NCBI GenBank assembly: GCA_035513175.1
Contig: DATKCN010000327.1
Coordinates: forward strand, 1 to 8,230
From: DATKCN01 sp035513175
GTDB taxonomy: Bacteria > Chloroflexota > Chloroflexia > Thermomicrobiales > CFX8
Direction of reading: 5' to 3'
Length of the DNA: 8,230 bases
Made by a program: the position numbers and the translations under genes. Under the pieces are notes generated by a model that saw only the letters and a list, made by a program, of their open reading frames with translations, did not search any database and had not been told where the DNA came from. Of the stretch, positions 6,821-8,230 are shown in pieces (positions within the stretch are counted from its first letter, which is position 1; each line of letters begins with the position of its first letter).

Positions 6821-6842
6821 GGGGTGGGCACACGCTCACCCC
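6821..6842 (+). terminator. hairpin, possible terminator of the protease gene
   Basis: GGGGTGGGC pairs with GCTCACCCC over nine positions (one G-T wobble) around the tetraloop ACAC, about 87 bases after the protease stop. No U-tract follows (GTAATTG), so it would be a non-canonical terminator or only an RNA 3'-end stabiliser. Confidence 0.35.
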
Positions 6843-6896
6843 GTAATTGTGCGCCCGGGCGTCTGGCCGGTGACGGACGGTCATGGGGTCGATCAC

Positions 6897-6905
6897 TGTT
6901 ATATT
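6897..6905 (+). promoter_or_regulatory. candidate extended -10 promoter upstream of the YciI-like gene
   Basis: TGTTATATT is an extended -10 (TGn followed by TATATT, five of six). No good -35 lies 16-18 bases upstream. It would start RNA near 6912, the first base of the heptad array, with a roughly 205-base leader containing the 6962-7006 hairpin. Confidence 0.28.
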
Positions 6906-6911
6906 GGGGGC

Positions 6912-6939
6912 GAGGGCTGAGGGCTGAGGGTTGAGGGTT
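6912..6939 (+). repeat. heptanucleotide tandem array (4 units GAGGGYT)
   Basis: Two GAGGGCT units are followed by two GAGGGTT units, then GAGAAAGCGTAAC. The period of 7 is exact. Heptanucleotide short tandem repeats (STRRs) are known from cyanobacterial genomes; similar 7-bp arrays of another family occur in this window at 7401-7428 and 7501-7542. Confidence 0.8.
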
Positions 6940-6961
6940 GAGAAAGCGTAACCCGCGTCCC

Positions 6962-7006
6962 GAAACCGATGCATCACGCGCTACACGTACCGCGTGATGC
7001 GGTTTC
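6962..7006. promoter_or_regulatory. long bulged hairpin in the YciI-like gene leader
   Basis: The inner arms GCATCACGCG (6971-6980) and CGCGTGATGC (6991-7000) are perfectly complementary around a 10-base loop. The outer arms GAAACC (6962-6967) and GGTTTC (7001-7006) continue the stem after a 3-base bulge (6968-6970), giving 16 bp in all. Without a following T-run it is more likely a protein-binding palindrome or RNA structure than a terminator. Confidence 0.5.
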
Positions 7007-7037
7007 ACGTGGCTCGTGTGCTGTTTTCGCGTATCGT

Positions 7038-7071
7038 ACTGACTTGAAGGTGCTGTCGCGTAACTGACTTG
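7038..7071 (+). repeat. 9-bp direct repeat, period 25, upstream of the YciI-like gene
   Basis: ACTGACTTG occurs at 7038-7046 and 7063-7071. Flanks are also alike (CGTA before; a G-rich GTG after), so each unit is a longer imperfect copy. Paired direct repeats upstream of a start could be activator sites; no regulator is identified. Confidence 0.5.
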
Positions 7072-7090
7072 GACGTGGTGGCACTTCTGC

Positions 7091-7104
7091 CGTTACGCGT
7101 TACG
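7091..7104 (+). repeat. tandem CGTTACG heptamer before the YciI-like gene
   Basis: CGTTACG is repeated twice without a gap (7091-7097, 7098-7104). It is followed directly by AACGGAGGG, which contains the ribosome site GGAGG (7108-7112), five bases before the ATG at 7118. Confidence 0.55.
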
Positions 7105-7117
7105 AACGGAGGGCCAC

Positions 7118-7408
7118 ATGACGTACTACGCACTGTTCTACGACGTTGTCGAGAATTACGTCGAGCGGCGTGCGGCGTTCCGAGAGGAGCACCTGGGGCT
7201 GGCGAACGCGGCGACGGAGCGCGGCGAGCTGGTGCTGGCGGGCGCCTTCGCCGAGCCGGTCGACGGGGCGCTGCTGGTGTTCCGGGCCGATGACCGCTCA
7301 GCCGTCGAGGAATTCGCGCGCAACGACCCGTACGTCCGCAACGGGCTGGTGACGAGCTGGCGCGTGCGGGAGTGGACGGTCGTGATCGGCGCGGCGTTCG
7401 AGCGGTGA
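7118..7408 (+). CDS. YciI family protein
   Basis: A 96-residue cytoplasmic protein of the YciI-like, ferredoxin-fold family; members are mostly uncharacterised, some with dehalogenase- or chlorinase-related partners. Family marks: beta strand YYALFYDV at the start, then R22-E-E-H25-L (the conserved histidine), GELVLAGAFAEPVDGALLVF (36-55), and the end motif NDPYVRNGLVTSWRVREW (69-86). Length is typical. GGAGG lies five bases before the ATG. The last codons (GAG CGG TGA) are the first unit of an AGCGG heptad array that continues past the stop. The neighbour RpiB is convergent, so no operon context points to a substrate. The family call is firm, the reaction unknown. Confidence 0.88.
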   Translation: MTYYALFYDVVENYVERRAAFREEHLGLANAATERGELVLAGAFAEPVDGALLVFRADDRSAVEEFARNDPYVRNGLVTSWRVREWTVVIGAAFER

Positions 7409-7520
7409 GCGGATAGCGGGTAGCGGAGAGGGGCGAGAAGGCGGAACCGTAACGCCATGAGTGACGACGCGGGCTGATCTACCACGTCGTGACCCCCTCT
7501 CCGCTCTCCGCTCACCGCTC
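7400..7520. terminator. long inverted repeat between convergent genes, probable bidirectional terminator
   Basis: GAGCGGTGAGCGGA (7400-7413) pairs with 7507-7520, and AGCGGAGAGGGG (7422-7433) pairs with 7494-7505. The stem is 14 plus 12 bp with an 8-by-1 internal loop and a 60-base hairpin loop. The arms overlap the stop codons of the YciI-like gene and of rpiB. No T-run is present, so RNA ends may be set by structure rather than by classic intrinsic termination. Confidence 0.5.
7401..7428 (+). repeat. heptanucleotide array, plus orientation (4 units AGCGGNN)
   Basis: Units AGCGGTG, AGCGGAT, AGCGGGT and AGCGGAG follow with an exact 7-base period. The first unit contains the TGA stop of the YciI-like gene. 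It is the opposite-orientation counterpart of the array at 7501-7542. Confidence 0.85.
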
Positions 7521-7542
7521 ACCGCTACCCGCTACCCGCTCG
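7501..7542 (-). repeat. heptanucleotide array, minus orientation (6 units NNAGCGG)
   Basis: On the plus strand CCGCTCT, CCGCTCA, CCGCTCA, CCGCTAC, CCGCTAC and CCGCTCG follow with an exact 7-base period. Read on the minus strand they encode the C-terminal GERVAGSGER of RpiB and its TGA stop. Because 7 is not a multiple of 3, the units appear in shifting frames. Confidence 0.88.
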
Positions 7543-8003
7543 CCCAGCAGCTCCCGCGCCGCCGCGAGCTCCAGTTCCGCGAGCTGCCGGACGCGGCGCT
7601 GGAAGTGCTCGTCGTCGCTCATCTCGGCGTCGAGCCAGGCGCGCAGCAGGTCGAGCGCCAGCCATTCGCCGACGATCTGGGCGCCGAGGCAGAAGACGTT
7701 GGCGTTGTCGTGCTCGACCGATTGATGGGCCGAGTGCACGTCGTGACACAGCGCGGCGCGGATGCCGGGGACCTTGTTAGCGGCCATGCAGGCGCCGACG
7801 CCGGTGCCGCAGACCATGACGCCCCGCTCGTACTCGCCGGCGCGGACGGGATCGCAGACGCGGCGGGCGATGTGGGGGAAGTCGACCGGGTCGGGCGTGT
7901 GCGTGCCAACATCCTCGACGACGTGGCCCCATGCACGCAGGGCGCGCACGACGCTTCCCTTGAGATGAAACCCGGCGTGGTCCGCGCCGACGATGATCCG
8001 CAT
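7512..8003 (-). CDS. rpiB: ribose-5-phosphate isomerase B (RpiB/LacAB family)
   Basis: A 163-residue sugar-phosphate isomerase, expected to interconvert ribose 5-phosphate and ribulose 5-phosphate in the pentose phosphate pathway. Marks: MRIIVGADHAGFHLK (substrate-binding Asp8-His9), VMVCGTGVG with Cys65 at the catalytic base position as in the E. coli-type enzyme, AANKVPGIRAALC, and EHDNANVFCLGA (97-108). The ATG at 8003 was chosen over an in-frame one at 8042 because GAGGAG (8010-8015) lies six bases ahead and the beta strand MRIIVGADHAG starts the fold. The last ten residues (GERVAGSGER) come from a heptanucleotide array that has extended or replaced the original end; the core is complete. 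A LacA/LacB-type galactose-6-phosphate isomerase is possible but less likely without lac-type neighbours. Confidence 0.93.
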   Translation of the reverse strand: MRIIVGADHAGFHLKGSVVRALRAWGHVVEDVGTHTPDPVDFPHIARRVCDPVRAGEYERGVMVCGTGVGACMAANKVPGIRAALCHDVHSAHQSVEHDNANVFCLGAQIVGEWLALDLLRAWLDAEMSDDEHFQRRVRQLAELELAAARELLGERVAGSGER

Positions 8004-8087
8004 GCTGCGCTCCTCACGCCCCCGGCCGCGGGGCATCTCCAAGGCACAGCATACACGGGGTAGCCGGGATGGCGCGCGGAGCCGGGG

Positions 8088-8230
8088 CTAGCTATAGGTG
8101 AGCGCGTGGCTGCGGATGCGGGCGCTCACTTCATCGGGTGAGAGACACAGCCCGTACGCTTCCAGGGTGGAGCGCACGTGTGTGGTTGCGGACTGCAGCG
8201 AGAGGCCGAGGCTGAGCGCCTCACGCACGA
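8088..8230 (-). CDS. C-terminal end of an unrecognised protein (partial, 46 residues)
   Basis: A minus-strand frame enters from the window edge and ends at TAG (8088-8090), 84 bases upstream of the rpiB ATG. The visible part reads VREALSLGLSLQSATTHVRS and continues to a Tyr-Ser end; it looks wholly helical, with an EALSLGLS...THVRSTLEAYGL...SPDEVSARIR pattern. I do not recognise the family. Codon use (G/C in third positions) and frame continuity support a real gene. It could be cotranscribed with rpiB. Confidence 0.55.
   Translation of the reverse strand, partial: VREALSLGLSLQSATTHVRSTLEAYGLCLSPDEVSARIRSHALTYS

Larger units (their letters stand above)
6735..7117. other. non-coding region between protease and YciI-like genes
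   Basis: A 383-bp gap with no convincing gene on either strand. In order it holds a GC hairpin (6821-6842), an extended -10 element (6897-6905), a heptanucleotide array (6912-6939), a long bulged hairpin (6962-7006), a 9-bp direct repeat (7038-7071) and a tandem heptamer next to the ribosome site of the next gene (7091-7104). Confidence 0.7.

Noticed and set aside
6962..7006. Hairpin considered as an intrinsic terminator
   Set aside because: No T-run follows the stem; the nearest TTTT is about 18 bases downstream, and the hairpin lies far from the protease stop.
7401..7542. Repeat arrays considered as a CRISPR
   Set aside because: Units are 7 bases and directly abutting, with no spacers and no cas genes.

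Overview
The window is high-GC bacterial DNA with compact genes and no RNA gene, insertion sequence or CRISPR array that I can see. The gene mix (TIR fusions to an alpha/beta hydrolase with a cyclase-like tail and to an AAA-type ATPase, a PHP histidinol-phosphatase, RpiB, a secreted subtilase with a CARDB tail) and the heptanucleotide arrays suggest a Chloroflexota-type organism, perhaps near Thermomicrobia/Sphaerobacter. That placement is inference; an actinobacterium cannot be excluded.

Layout. (1) Positions 1-2642, minus strand: a two-gene operon. The upstream gene encodes TIR + alpha/beta hydrolase + a degenerate class III cyclase homology domain. The downstream gene, cut by the window edge, encodes TIR + AAA/STAND-like ATPase. 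They overlap by four bases (ATGA), and their TIR domains are about two-thirds identical, so the TIR module was duplicated and joined to two different sensor or output modules. (2) 2643-2862: a divergent intergenic region with a candidate promoter for each side and a 10-bp palindrome between them. (3) 2863-3693, plus: a PHP-family histidinol-phosphatase. (4) 3721-4343, minus: a MazE/MazF-type toxin-antitoxin pair, antitoxin first, with a strong palindromic operator candidate at 4389-4408. (5) 4344-4805: a 462-bp non-coding stretch with GC-rich repeats and a candidate promoter for the protease. (6) 4806-6734, plus: a secreted subtilisin-family protease (signal peptide, I9 propeptide, S8 catalytic domain, CARDB domain, C-terminal beta domain). 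(7) 6735-7117: a 383-bp non-coding stretch with a GC hairpin, a heptad array, a long hairpin and direct repeats. (8) 7118-7408, plus: a YciI-like protein. (9) 7512-8003, minus: RpiB, convergent with the YciI gene. AGCGG-type heptad arrays lie at both 3' ends in opposite orientation, form a long inverted repeat and supply the last codons and the stop codon of both genes. (10) 8088-8230, minus: the C-terminal end of an unrecognised gene upstream of rpiB.

The most interesting parts are the tandem TIR operon, a plausible NAD-cleaving signalling or immune module with an unusual triple-domain partner, and the heptad arrays that end two convergent genes. All functions are read from motifs by eye; no search was run.
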